Source: Gammaproteobacteria bacterium AqS3 (GTDB lineage Bacteria; Pseudomonadota; Gammaproteobacteria; MEIF01; AqS3). From it: a DNA stretch of 64,000 nucleotides. Made by a program: the position numbers and the translations under genes. This document shows, piece by piece, positions 9,588-17,069 of the stretch (its first letter is position 1; each line of letters begins with the position of its first letter). The stretch lies in assembly GCA_001750645.1 (NCBI GenBank), contig MEIF01000002.1, forward strand, positions 40,951 through 104,950, given 5' to 3'. Below the pieces are notes generated by a model. That model was not told where the DNA came from. It searched no databases and saw only the letters and a program-made list of their open reading frames with translations.

Positions 9588-10790
9588 ATGACAACCACAG
9601 TGCCGAACATCACCAAGCCGCTCGCCGGAACCCAGATCGTCGAGCTCTCGACCATGGTGTCGGTCTCGCTGGGCACCATGCTGCTGGCCGCCCAGGGAGC
9701 CGACGTCATCAAGATCGAGCCGACCGGCGACGGCGACCCCATGCGGCAGCTGGGCACGCAGAAAGAGGGCATTGCCGCGCTGTTCGCCAACTGCAACCGG
9801 GGCAAGCGCAGCCTCTGTGTCGACCTCAAATCGCCCCAGGGCGTTGAACTGGTCAGGCGCATTGCCGGCGATGCCGACGTCATCGTCAACAACTACCGCC
9901 CCGGCGTCATGGAAAAACTCTCGCTCGGCAGCGAGGCGCTGCGCGCTGAAAACCCCGGCCTGATCTTCGTCGGCGTCACCGGCTTTGGGACCATGGGGCC
10001 GATGTCGAACGACCCGGCCTATGACCACATCGTCCAGGCGCTCGCCGGCTTCACGCTGGTGCAGGCCGACGGCGACGAGCCCAAGTTCATCAGGAATATC
10101 GTCACCGACAAGGTCACCGCCTTGACCACCGCACAGGCCATCACCGCCGCCCTGCTGGTGCGCGCCGGCACCGGGAGGGGGCAGCACATCGACGTGTCGA
10201 TGCTGCACGCCGGCCTGTTTTTCCTGTTCCCGGACGGCATGATGAATGAGACCTACCAGTCGGACGGGGTGAGCAAGTTCCCCCCGCTTGCCGATTCATT
10301 GACCGCCATCCCCACCGCCGACGGCCATCTGGCGATCGCACCGGTCACGGACGCGCACTGGACCGGCCTCGCCCGCGCCGTCGGCAAGCCCGAAATACTC
10401 GACGATGCGCGGTTCAGCACGAATGCCGGGCGCAATGAGCACTACCTCGAACTGGCCGGCATCCTCCTCGAAGCCCTGGGACAGCTGCCGACCGAGCCCG
10501 TCCTGCGGCGCCTGAGAGAGAACGATGTTCCGAGCGCGCCCTGCCTGTCGCCGGGCGAGGCTCTGTCCCATGAGCAGGTTCAGGCCATCGGCGCGGTCTC
10601 GCACCAGACCCACCCGATTCTCGGCGACCTGCTCGCCGTCGAGTCGCCCATTCGCTTCGGCGGCGAACTCGGCGAGATCGAGCGCCCCTGCCCGTCCCTC
10701 GGCCAGCACTCCCGGGAAATCGCGCTCGAGGTCGGGTTCGGCGAGGCCGAGATTTCGGAAATGTCCCAGGCCGGTGCGCTCGTCGGCTGA
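9588..10790 (+). CDS. CaiB/BaiF-family CoA transferase (family III) with His at the catalytic Asp position
   Basis: The 400-residue protein starts at ATG 9588, 9 bases after AGGAG. It shows the family III features PLAGTQIVEL, GADVIKIEP, FANCNRGKRS and GRGQHIDVSM. This family moves CoA between carboxylates through an enzyme-bound anhydride on an Asp; the usual context is DVSMxDA. Here that residue reads His (DVSMLHA, His207). The enzyme may therefore use another residue, act as a racemase-like member, or be inactive. It probably activates an acid released by the neighbouring esterases; the two thioesterases that follow on the other strand would act on CoA esters. Confidence 0.85.
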   Translation: MTTTVPNITKPLAGTQIVELSTMVSVSLGTMLLAAQGADVIKIEPTGDGDPMRQLGTQKEGIAALFANCNRGKRSLCVDLKSPQGVELVRRIAGDADVIVNNYRPGVMEKLSLGSEALRAENPGLIFVGVTGFGTMGPMSNDPAYDHIVQALAGFTLVQADGDEPKFIRNIVTDKVTALTTAQAITAALLVRAGTGRGQHIDVSMLHAGLFFLFPDGMMNETYQSDGVSKFPPLADSLTAIPTADGHLAIAPVTDAHWTGLARAVGKPEILDDARFSTNAGRNEHYLELAGILLEALGQLPTEPVLRRLRENDVPSAPCLSPGEALSHEQVQAIGAVSHQTHPILGDLLAVESPIRFGGELGEIERPCPSLGQHSREIALEVGFGEAEISEMSQAGALVG

Positions 10791-10847
10791 GGCAGAGCGC
10801 CGCCCGAAGCGCGGGCGAAAGCTCGGACGAAAGCTCGGGCGTTGAGT

Positions 10848-11312
10848 TCAGGCGCTCCTCACCAAAACGCCCGTCATCGAGGCGACCGGCTTGCCGGCAT
10901 CGTCCTGCCACAGGCGGCAGAACACCGTGCTGGAGCGGCGCCCCGATTTGAGCACCTCGGCGCGCAGGTGGACATCGGCGTCCCGGGCGCTGCGCAGGTA
11001 CTGCACCGTCACATTCACGGGCACCGGCAGCTGTGCGGCCAGCGCCGCCCAGTCGACCTCGACCGGTGCATCGCCCGCCTCCTTGAGAAAGCTGAGCTGC
11101 CGCCGCACCGCCTCCAGCGTGACGGCGACCTCCATCGCACTGGCCAGCGCCCCGCCGTGCAGGGCGGGCAGCTGCGTGTTGCCGATGTGGTCGGCGTCGA
11201 AGGGCAGACGGCAGATCAGCGCATCGGGCTCAAAGCGGGCGATTTCGAGTCCCATAGTCTCGGCGTAGGGGATTTGCTGCATGACCGTGCGGGTGAATTC
11301 CTCCTCGGTCAT
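10848..11312 (-). CDS. Hotdog-fold thioesterase (PaaI-like)
   Basis: The 154-residue product has the hotdog pattern: a helix-containing LHGGALASAMEVAVTLEAV segment preceded by a short strand and followed by VNVTVQYLRSARDADVHLRAEV. It would hydrolyse an acyl-CoA. Its ATG overlaps the TGA of the upstream hotdog gene (ATGA), so the two are translated together. A roughly 20-residue insertion (LSFLKEAGDAPVEVDWAAL) sits between the central helix and the next strand. The longer upstream extension of this frame covers the other thioesterase and is not real. Confidence 0.82.
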   Translation of the reverse strand: MTEEEFTRTVMQQIPYAETMGLEIARFEPDALICRLPFDADHIGNTQLPALHGGALASAMEVAVTLEAVRRQLSFLKEAGDAPVEVDWAALAAQLPVPVNVTVQYLRSARDADVHLRAEVLKSGRRSSTVFCRLWQDDAGKPVASMTGVLVRSA

Positions 11313-11797
11313 GACCGCGAGACCTCCTCCATCCCCCAGATCATGCCGGGGCTGGTTTGGTTGGCGCCCAGCATGAACGTCCCGGTGCCGACCGCGATCG
11401 GCCTGCTGGGGGTGTGGAACGCCTCGGCGCGAAAAAATGCGATCCGCCGCGTGGCGAGATGACAGTGCGCCAGACAGAACAGCGGGCGCTCGGGCCTGGC
11501 CGGACGCATGTAATCGACCCGCAGATCCAGCGTCGCCACCGAATAGGCCGACTTGGTTCGCTGCACCACCGCCGCCCCCGCCGTCTCGTCGATCAGCGCC
11601 GTCACGACACCGCCGTGAACCACGCCCGTGTGCCGATTGCCCACCAGCTTGGCGGCGTATATGAGACCCGAGCCGATGTGCTCGGGGCCGGCGGCAAGAA
11701 ATTGCAGGCCGATCTTCCGGCCCATGGGCGTGTGCGTCGGATGCGACATCGGCGTCAGCGCCACGCCCCTGATTTTGGGGAATATCAGATCTTGCAT
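11309..11797 (-). CDS. Hotdog-fold thioesterase (PaaI-like)
   Basis: The 162-residue protein carries the PaaI-type core GVVHGGVVTALIDETAGAAV, with an acidic residue (Glu) on the helix as in the active site of this family, and LRVDYMRPARPERPLFCLAHC. It should cleave small or aromatic acyl-CoA esters. It overlaps the next thioesterase gene by 4 bases. Two linked, diverged hotdog genes may form a heteromer or have different chain specificity (inference). The pair is convergent with the CoA transferase. Confidence 0.87.
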   Translation of the reverse strand: MQDLIFPKIRGVALTPMSHPTHTPMGRKIGLQFLAAGPEHIGSGLIYAAKLVGNRHTGVVHGGVVTALIDETAGAAVVQRTKSAYSVATLDLRVDYMRPARPERPLFCLAHCHLATRRIAFFRAEAFHTPSRPIAVGTGTFMLGANQTSPGMIWGMEEVSRS

Positions 11798-12090
11798 GGT
11801 CCTCTCCCAGGCTGCCCCCTGTTCCGCTGGTGCGCATCGTGCAACGCCGGACAGCAGAGACGGGGGTGGCGGTGTGCTGCGGGGCGTAGGTTAACCAAAA
11901 GGGCTGATTGCCGCTGTCGCCGGCTTTCTCGGGGGGCGGGATTGGCCGGTAAACCTCTGGAATTGCTATCAAAATCATTTTTATGGGGCTTATATCCCAA
12001 TTAACGCACATATAGAGAATTCAAAATGTGTTCGCATAAATACACCGGCGGCAACCGCCTGTGCGTTCACTTTCAAGAGAGGTAAATAAG

Positions 12091-12234
12091 ATGGGCAAGA
12101 GGAAACAGCACAAACCGAAGCCGCCGATGCGACAGCCGCATAAGCCAAAGCCGCATAAGCCAGCGGCTCCAAGCCATAAGCCGCAGCACAGACCGGGCGG
12201 TGGCGGCAGGAGATCAAACGGGAGGGCCAAATGA
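12091..12234 (+). CDS. Small basic His/Lys/Pro-rich protein, 47 residues
   Basis: ATG 12091 follows a GAGAGG-like ribosome site. The product is extremely basic and built from HKPKP-type repeats (about a quarter Lys/Arg, many His and Pro) with a GGGGRRSNGRAK tail. It could bind nucleic acid or metal; I recognise no family. Its stop overlaps the next ATG (ATGATG). Because the frame is low-complexity, it may not be a gene. Confidence 0.4.
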   Translation: MGKRKQHKPKPPMRQPHKPKPHKPAAPSHKPQHRPGGGGRRSNGRAK

Positions 12235-12341
12235 TGGGTGACATTAAGCGGAGAAGGTCAGCGTTGCAGCACGACCAGCCTCCCAAGCATGTGATTGAGG
12301 GATGGGCAGGAGAAAACCCGCCCGCCGGGCAAATCGGATAA
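12231..12341 (+). CDS. Small hypothetical protein, 36 residues
   Basis: It overlaps the end of the 47-residue reading frame by 4 bases (ATGA type), which suggests coupled translation. The product begins MMGDIKRRRSALQHD and has no recognisable domain. Support is only the overlap and the run of same-strand small frames; it could be chance. Confidence 0.3.
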   Translation: MMGDIKRRRSALQHDQPPKHVIEGWAGENPPAGQIG

Positions 12342-12369
12342 AGCAGCAAAGTGGCTCCCGTTGACGCCA

Positions 12370-12696
12370 ATGCAGATGGGTTCAATGTCACGAGATTTGC
12401 TGCAACACCTGGCCGATAGAGTCAGCAAACTGGACGCTCGCCTGTGGGGATTGGTGGCGGTGATCGTTTTGTCAGAAGTCGGCGGAGAAATTTTCACCTA
12501 TCTCACCCGCCCCGAATTTCCGCCTGTTCAGGCTGTTCAGGCTGTTCAGGTGCTACTTGCATCAGTGCAGCCGATCATCATCCAAATTCCAGCCGAATTC
12601 GTCGTCTCACCATCCCAGCGGCAGACGACAGAAATCTCTGAGTCATTGGCGAGCGACCAATCGCCTACGAGTCAGCCTCAAGCCGAGAAGCCCTGA
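12370..12696 (+). CDS. Small predicted membrane protein with one helix
   Basis: From ATG 12370 the frame gives 108 residues. There is an amphipathic N-terminus (SRDLLQHLADRVSKLDARL), a membrane span (LWGLVAVIVLSEVGGEIF), a Val/Gln repeat (QAVQAVQV), a second hydrophobic stretch and a Ser/Gln/Pro-rich tail. An in-frame TTG at 12295 is an alternative start. Function is unknown. The N-terminal charged coil followed by a helix is loosely like the family-A membrane proteins further right, but I see no convincing similarity. Confidence 0.5.
   Translation: MQMGSMSRDLLQHLADRVSKLDARLWGLVAVIVLSEVGGEIFTYLTRPEFPPVQAVQAVQVLLASVQPIIIQIPAEFVVSPSQRQTTEISESLASDQSPTSQPQAEKP
12524..12550 (+). repeat. Tandem 9-base repeat, three copies
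   Basis: CTGTTCAGG is repeated three times without interruption inside the small membrane-protein frame, encoding the QAVQAVQ stretch. In-frame copy change would lengthen or shorten the protein by three residues. Confidence 0.8.
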
Positions 12697-12963
12697 GGCG
12701 ATATTTCCTGTCTTGAACCGAGCGGGCTGGTGGCGCCGGTCTCGGGGGGTCGATTTGTAGCACCCATCCACCAAGCGGCGGCCTTCTAGATACAACCGCA
12801 TTTTCCGAGGTTTGCGGAGAACCTAATGGGTGGGGGTGCGGCACTTAGCGCGAGCTGCTCGTATCAGCCGATGCGCCGCGGCTTTTTCCATACGCCTCGG
12901 CGCGGAGCGGCTCGATCAGCGCAGCGGTCGACCGCTGGCCGGTGCGCCGTTTAATGCCTTTGG

Positions 12964-13026
12964 TATTGGTATTTTCTAAGGTCTGAAAAGATGGCGCGAC
13001 AGCTTGCAGAGCGGATTTCTGACTGA
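12964..13026 (+). pseudogene. C-terminal remnant of a family-A membrane-protein gene
   Basis: The translation Y-W-Y-F-L-R-S-E-K-M-A-R-Q-L-A-E-R-I-S-D-stop matches the C-terminus of the genes at 16206, 17070 and 17747 (YDYWKYQKNEKMARQLAEQSDD). No upstream part of the gene survives. It ends 12 bases before the stop codon of the convergent barrel gene, the same arrangement as the intact pair at 62845/63355. So barrel copy 1 once had its own convergent membrane-protein partner. Confidence 0.75.
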
Positions 13027-13038
13027 TGCGGGCAGCCC

Positions 13039-14061
13039 TCACCGCCTGGCATCCCGCACCCTGGAAGCGGCGATCAGGCCAGAGGCGATGCCCCAGACCT
13101 TCACCCGATGCCTGCCCCACCAAGTGCCCTGCTCCGATTCTGTGCTCTCTGAATCATCCGCCAGCAGATCATCCCGTCTCGGCCTATGCCTAACGAACAC
13201 GCCGAACGATGCCCCGCCGCCGGCGCTGGCGAATGTCGATCCGCTGATGTAGACCGTAGTCCTGTCCCGCAGCGACAGGCTCACGCCGATGCCGGCGGTC
13301 ACGACGGTTCGGCGGTAGCTGTATCTGTCCTGCCTGTCCAGCGTGTCGCTGAACGTCACCTGAATGTCCGAGGTTGCGCTGATGCTGACGATATTGTTGA
13401 CGGCGAACAGCACCGACGGGCTGATCGAGATCGTGTCGCCCCTGTCAAATCTGCCGGCATTGCGTATATGCTCCGGCGGTATGTGGGCATAGCCGAACGC
13501 GATCCTGAGCACGATGGGATCGTAAGTCCGATACAGCGACAGCCCCGCATTGAACGCACCCCGCCCCCGCCTGAAGTCCTCGCCCTCCGCCGACCGGTTT
13601 TCCAGCAGATCAAAACCGACCCAGCCGAACGCTCCCGGAGTCTCGTTCTCCGGCGACAGACCGCGGCTGATCTGCGCGCGCAGTGTGCCGAGCCGTGTCG
13701 TGGTGTCTTTTTCGTCTCTGCATCTGGGACCAAGATAGCGGCCAAGTGTCGGTGCATAAATGCACTCGCCGCCCCTTCTGGGGTCCGCGTTGCGGTCGTC
13801 CGTGTGGGAAGCGTCCAGGCTCAGACCGACCTCGATGTCCTCGGTCAGGCCGTAGCTGTATCCCAGCTCTGCACTGAGGCGGTCGGCAGTTTCATTGCCG
13901 AATGCTATGTGCCTGATGCTGTAGCTGATCTCGGAGCCGCCCGACGGGGCGAGCAGGTTCTCAATACTCAGCGGCAGCCCGCTGTCTCCCTGGGCGGCTG
14001 CGCGTGTCACGGCACAAAAAACGAGCAGCAGAGCAAGGCGAAAACTGCGGGACGGACTCAC
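13039..14061 (-). CDS. Outer-membrane beta-barrel of Fap-like operon, copy 1
   Basis: I start it at GTG 14061, which overlaps the C39 stop codon (GTGA). This gives 340 residues with a signal peptide (SFRLALLLVFCAVTRAAAQ). The body alternates polar and hydrophobic residues (ISYSIRHIAFGN, AELGYSYGLTEDIEVGLSL, VGFDLLENR, SVLFAVNNIVSIS), as in FapF and the MetA-pathway/transporter barrels. It probably forms the outer-membrane exit for the substrate encoded two genes upstream. Unusually, a charged linker (RHRPRRDDLLADDSES) and a hydrophobic tail (VWGIASGLIAASRV) follow the last strand. The same tail is found as decayed copies elsewhere in the window. Function is inferred from family and operon. 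Confidence 0.78.
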   Translation of the reverse strand: MSPSRSFRLALLLVFCAVTRAAAQGDSGLPLSIENLLAPSGGSEISYSIRHIAFGNETADRLSAELGYSYGLTEDIEVGLSLDASHTDDRNADPRRGGECIYAPTLGRYLGPRCRDEKDTTTRLGTLRAQISRGLSPENETPGAFGWVGFDLLENRSAEGEDFRRGRGAFNAGLSLYRTYDPIVLRIAFGYAHIPPEHIRNAGRFDRGDTISISPSVLFAVNNIVSISATSDIQVTFSDTLDRQDRYSYRRTVVTAGIGVSLSLRDRTTVYISGSTFASAGGGASFGVFVRHRPRRDDLLADDSESTESEQGTWWGRHRVKVWGIASGLIAASRVRDARR

Positions 14062-14684
14062 TGAAATGCGGCCTCTCGCGTAAACCGCAGAGCTTGGTAT
14101 GCCGAAGCCGCGCCCTCCGGCGTATGGAAAAAGTCGCGGCGCATCGGCTGCCCTTTGAGCTTGGGGACGATCAGCAGCACCCTGCCCTCGCCCGTGCCAT
14201 CGGCATCCCACAGCTCAGCGAACTGATGCCGGAGCAGCTGGCGGTTGCCCCAGGATGGATCGGCCAGGGCGATCAGGCCGTCCGCCCGGACACCGCGGAC
14301 AACCGAGAAATGCTCCTCTCCCCTGTGGACGAGATGCACGATCACGGGGATTTTCAGCCTCAGCAGGTCGGCGAGCGATATTCGGAGACCAGCCGCCCTA
14401 AACCCGTAGGTGCCAGCCGCAGCCGCCAAGTCTGCGAACGAGGCGGCCTCGGATATCTCCATTCTTTGCAGCACTCCGGCCTCGTTCGTCTCCACGCCGT
14501 AGAACTCCCTCAGAAGCGTCGCCAGAGCCGCAGCACCGCAGGAGTAGTCCAGATCCTGCATCTCCACACGCTCCCGCTGAATTTCTTGCCAAGTTTGGGA
14601 AGGCGCCGGAAGCCATTGGAGTTTCGCCGCCTGACCGGAATGCTGCCCCGAAGCCAATATTGAAATCAGCAAGACAGAAGCCAA
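14058..14684 (-). CDS. Exported C39-family (double-glycine-type) peptidase, copy 1
   Basis: The C39 active site is complete: Gln43 (oxyanion), Cys49 in DYSCGAAA, His125 in EEHFSVVRG and Asp142 in LADPSWG. It is a stand-alone peptidase, unlike those fused to ABC exporters, and resembles FapD and other predicted double-glycine peptidases. The N-terminus is hydrophobic (ASVLLISILASGQ), so it should be exported and act in the periplasm. No ATG is available; TTG 14684 is used here and the exact start is uncertain. It lies 28 bases after the substrate gene and overlaps the barrel start by 4 bases. Its likely target is the motif ending at Gly64 of the substrate. Confidence 0.85.
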   Translation of the reverse strand: MASVLLISILASGQHSGQAAKLQWLPAPSQTWQEIQRERVEMQDLDYSCGAAALATLLREFYGVETNEAGVLQRMEISEAASFADLAAAAGTYGFRAAGLRISLADLLRLKIPVIVHLVHRGEEHFSVVRGVRADGLIALADPSWGNRQLLRHQFAELWDADGTGEGRVLLIVPKLKGQPMRRDFFHTPEGAASAYQALRFTREAAFQ

Positions 14685-14712
14685 GGTGATGACTGTTATG
14701 GCTCCGGCTGTA

Positions 14713-15774
14713 TTAAAAAAGGCTCACATTGGTGGGTTGGCGGCTCACACTGGAGGTTGGGCGGCTCGCACGGGGAGTTGGGCGGCGCACACTGGGAGTT
14801 TGGCTGCCCCGGGATGGTGAGCGGTGCAAAGTTAGCGTGCAGGTGTTTCCCGCGCAAGAGAACGTCTGATAGCTATAGCTCCTGTTCCCATAAGAAGATC
14901 CCGTCTGAACGCCCACGCCACCAAAGTTGTACCCATAAAGAGAATAAATGTGTCCGTCTGACAGGGGCAAATACAGCTGGCTAAGCACTGACTGGTCGTA
15001 TTCCTCGCCTTCTTCCTCCAATAGCCAGCCGCCGTTCGGGAGGGACGACTGGTTCTGCGTGGTCGTGCTGGTCGAGGTGGAATTGCCAGAATCGGTTTCC
15101 TCCTCGTCTGGCGTTTCCTCGTCCTTCTTGTATTCCTCTATAAATTTTTCCAGACTATCGGGTTCATTTTTGGATTGGTCGATGAGTTCTTTGTTCTCTT
15201 CAGCAAACTTTTTCATCGCCTCGTCTATTTTCTTGTTGACATATGCTTCCACCTCTGCCCTTTGTTCTGGGGTCAATGATGATAAGTCAGGATCCATCCC
15301 ATTTTTAAGGCTGTGTATATATTTCTTAATTGCTTCCGCAAGGTGTCCGCCCGTAAAAAAATCACCCAAAGTCACCAAGGTACCAGCAAGGATGGTAATA
15401 GAGCCAACCTTTTTAGTTTTTGGGTGCGTGACAAATATCTTAATATTCTTGCCAGCCGCCTTGAAGCCATTCTTGACATTCGTCTTTCTTGCCTGCCAAG
15501 CCACTTTCGCCGCCCTGATGACATGCGGGGCGAGAGCGACCCCTACCCGTGCCGCCAAGATGAGAATCAGAGGCAAAGCCCTGCCCTGCGTCTCCGCCAT
15601 CTCTGCATCATTCATAAACTGAGCCCGAAGCGGGACATCTCCGTGAAATGCGAAGGCGAGATCATCATTGACGAGTGACGGTCGCTCATTAGCGAGCGCA
15701 GGATGTTCCCCTCCCAACGCAAACGATGCCGGAAACAGGAACACGGCGATTAAAACGGCAGTTAGTTTTTTCAT
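14713..15774 (-). CDS. Sec-exported substrate with leader-like cleavage motif, copy 1
   Basis: The 353-residue protein has a Sec signal peptide (MKKLTAVLIAVFLFPASFA) and a short acidic segment, then FMNDAEMAETQG ending at Gly64. That element resembles the double-glycine leader of class II bacteriocins. A hydrophobic run follows (LPLILILAARVGVALAPHVI), then a Lys-rich helical middle and an acidic coiled segment. The C-terminus, about 100 residues rich in Gly, Tyr, Ser and Asn (from SSLPNGGWLLEEEGEEYDQ), ends NVSLF. The N- and C-termini are nearly identical to those of the copy at 54023, but the middle is unrelated. Proposed role: cargo cleaved by the C39 peptidase and exported by the barrel, as amyloid subunit or toxin. 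I know no named family for it. Confidence 0.75.
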   Translation of the reverse strand: MKKLTAVLIAVFLFPASFALGGEHPALANERPSLVNDDLAFAFHGDVPLRAQFMNDAEMAETQGRALPLILILAARVGVALAPHVIRAAKVAWQARKTNVKNGFKAAGKNIKIFVTHPKTKKVGSITILAGTLVTLGDFFTGGHLAEAIKKYIHSLKNGMDPDLSSLTPEQRAEVEAYVNKKIDEAMKKFAEENKELIDQSKNEPDSLEKFIEEYKKDEETPDEEETDSGNSTSTSTTTQNQSSLPNGGWLLEEEGEEYDQSVLSQLYLPLSDGHIYSLYGYNFGGVGVQTGSSYGNRSYSYQTFSCAGNTCTLTLHRSPSRGSQTPSVRRPTPRASRPTSSVSRQPTNVSLF

Positions 15775-15820
15775 GATGTCTACCCTCCCTGGGTGTGAAC
15801 AAAATCAACCTGACCTTTTC

Positions 15821-15847
15821 AAGGTATCAGAGTGGGGGGGTTGTCAA
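15821..15847 (-). promoter_or_regulatory. Promoter of operon copy 1 with a 7-base C tract in the spacer
   Basis: On the minus strand TTGACA (15842-15847) is followed by a 15-base spacer containing seven C, then an extended -10 TGA-TACCTT (15821-15829). The block and the leader up to the GGAGGG ribosome site are conserved at all three complete operons. The C tract is 8 bases at the other two, so the spacer is 16 bases there. Confidence 0.65.
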
Positions 15848-16160
15848 GCCCTTTCAATTAGGCGGCTTACAGCCCTGTTTTTCTGCGGTTTCAGCGCCAG
15901 CGTCAGGCGGTATGTCGGCAAATTCATGCGACATGCACAGTCGTAAAGCTGTCTTTTTTGCGAGGCGTTCAGGCATCGCCGAACCGCTCCGCTTGGATCT
16001 ATGGAGCGCATTTCATAGGCCAGGGGATTGCCTCGCCCAGCTGAATTCGAGTCACCGTCACGATGAGCATTCCGACCTCGCCGTGCTGCCGATGCCTAGG
16101 GCGACCTCCTCAGCTCAGGCTGTCCGCTGCAATGCTGTCGCTCGGCGGCGATCTCGTTTT
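15848..16160. other. Region without a supported gene between operon copy 1 and the family-A array
   Basis: The first 100 bases continue the upstream block shared with the regions at 20792 and 55045. The remainder has no coding pattern I can support. A long frame running through to 16721 on the plus strand is only the upward extension of the membrane-protein gene. Confidence 0.5.
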
Positions 16161-16175
16161 TGGGCTAGAATTGCG
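16161..16175 (+). promoter_or_regulatory. Conserved -10 element upstream of family-A gene 1
   Basis: TGGGCTAGAATTGCG contains a good -10 (TAGAAT) and begins exactly 45 bases before the ATG. The same 15 bases occur at 17025 and 17702, at the same distance from their ATGs, and a variant (TGGGTAAAATTGCG) lies 46 bases before the gene at 62845. I see no clear -35. Confidence 0.55.
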
Positions 16176-16205
16176 ATGATCGCGTTAGTGATTACGGGAG
16201 AGGCG

Positions 16206-16721
16206 ATGAAAGTTCAGGAACAGAACCAGCAGGAAAAAGAGCGCGAGCGGCAACTTGAGAAACTTCGAAAGCAGGTCAATATGTCTACACCACAATTATA
16301 TTTCTGGCTGACAATCTCAGGTATTGGAGCTGTCGGTGCTGTTTTATCTCTGGTCAAGGGCACAATAAATATTCTTAATATTGCGTTATTACTCTTCTTT
16401 ATGATCCATGCAATTAGCTGGCTATTCAGAATCACGGACGACTCAGAGGAAAAAGAAACAGCGCAAATGAGTGCTGGCGAACTCGCTTTGAAGTTTGAGG
16501 AAAAGAAAAAATTTAGCGTCCAATTATTCACCTTTATTAGTGTTGGTTTTCTATGCTATGGGGTCAGCACCCTGATCGGAGCATTTGATTTTTCCAGCGA
16601 TCTGGGCGTTCTGTTTGTTGCCTTTTGTATCATCGCTCCTCCTGCAACGGTTTATGACTATTGGAAAAACCAAAAGAACGAAAAAATGGCACGGCAGCTT
16701 GCCGAGCAGAACGACGATTGA
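16206..16721 (+). CDS. Family-A small membrane protein, copy 1 (candidate immunity or accessory protein)
   Basis: The 171-residue protein starts with a Gln/Glu/Arg-rich coil (KVQEQNQQEKERERQLEKLRKQ). Two membrane helices follow, then a conserved cytoplasmic segment (QMSAGELALKFEEKKKF), two more helices, and a basic tail (YDYWKNQKNEKMARQLAEQNDD). Five intact copies and one remnant of this family lie in the window, always close to barrel genes or their decayed ends. The membrane topology, tandem repetition and association with secreted-substrate operons make immunity to a secreted product plausible. This is inference, and I know no named family. Confidence 0.75.
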   Translation: MKVQEQNQQEKERERQLEKLRKQVNMSTPQLYFWLTISGIGAVGAVLSLVKGTINILNIALLLFFMIHAISWLFRITDDSEEKETAQMSAGELALKFEEKKKFSVQLFTFISVGFLCYGVSTLIGAFDFSSDLGVLFVAFCIIAPPATVYDYWKNQKNEKMARQLAEQNDD

Positions 16722-16733
16722 TGCAGGTGCCTT

Positions 16734-16982
16734 TTACTGCCTAGCATCCCGCCCCCTAGCAGCGGCGGCCAAGCCGAACGCAATGCCCCAAACCTTCGCT
16801 CGATGCCTGCTCCCACTATCTGACCCCTCCCCCCACTCTGCCTCTGCGCTGTTCTCTGCCGGTCGTTCGTCTTCTCCGGTCAAGTCTGCCAGCAAATTGC
16901 GCCGTTGCAGCCTGTGCTGGACGAACACGCCGAATGATGCTCCGCCCCTGCTGCCGGTGTCGGAGCAAAAATGTAACCGCAT
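16734..16982 (-). pseudogene. Decayed 3' end of a barrel gene
   Basis: The minus strand reads GSRGGASFGVFVQHRLQRRNLLADL, then SRHRAKVWGIAFGLAAAARGRDARQ-stop. This matches the last 75 residues of barrel copy 1 (AGGGASFGVFVRHRPRRDDLLADD and RHRVKVWGIASGLIAASRVRDARR). The rest of the gene is missing. It lies just after the stop of family-A copy 1 in convergent orientation, repeating the membrane-gene/barrel-end junction. Confidence 0.8.
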
Positions 16983-17024
16983 TGCCGGTGGCTGGACAGA
17001 ACCTAGACGGGGAGGGTGTGCTGC

Positions 17025-17039
17025 TGGGCTAGAATTGCG
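17025..17039 (+). promoter_or_regulatory. Conserved -10 element upstream of family-A gene 2
   Basis: The sequence is identical to the 15-base element at 16161 and again starts 45 bases before the ATG. A further conserved block, including the AACCTAGA stretch about 30 bases upstream, is shared with the region before 17702 and, more weakly, with 12800-12845. Confidence 0.55.
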
Positions 17040-17069
17040 GCGGTCGCGTTGATGATTAAGGGAGAGACG

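Noticed and set aside
14725..14800. Direct repeats rich in GGCGGCTCACACTGGG as a regulatory array
   Set aside because: They encode the repetitive Ser/Arg/Pro tail of cargo copy 1 (PSVRRPTPRASRPTSSVSRQPT) and are explained by the coding sequence.
15795..16205. N-terminal extension of the first family-A gene giving 308 residues
   Set aside because: The added part covers the operon promoter block and has no family similarity; ATG 16206 matches the start of the paralogues and has the conserved -10 at the usual distance.
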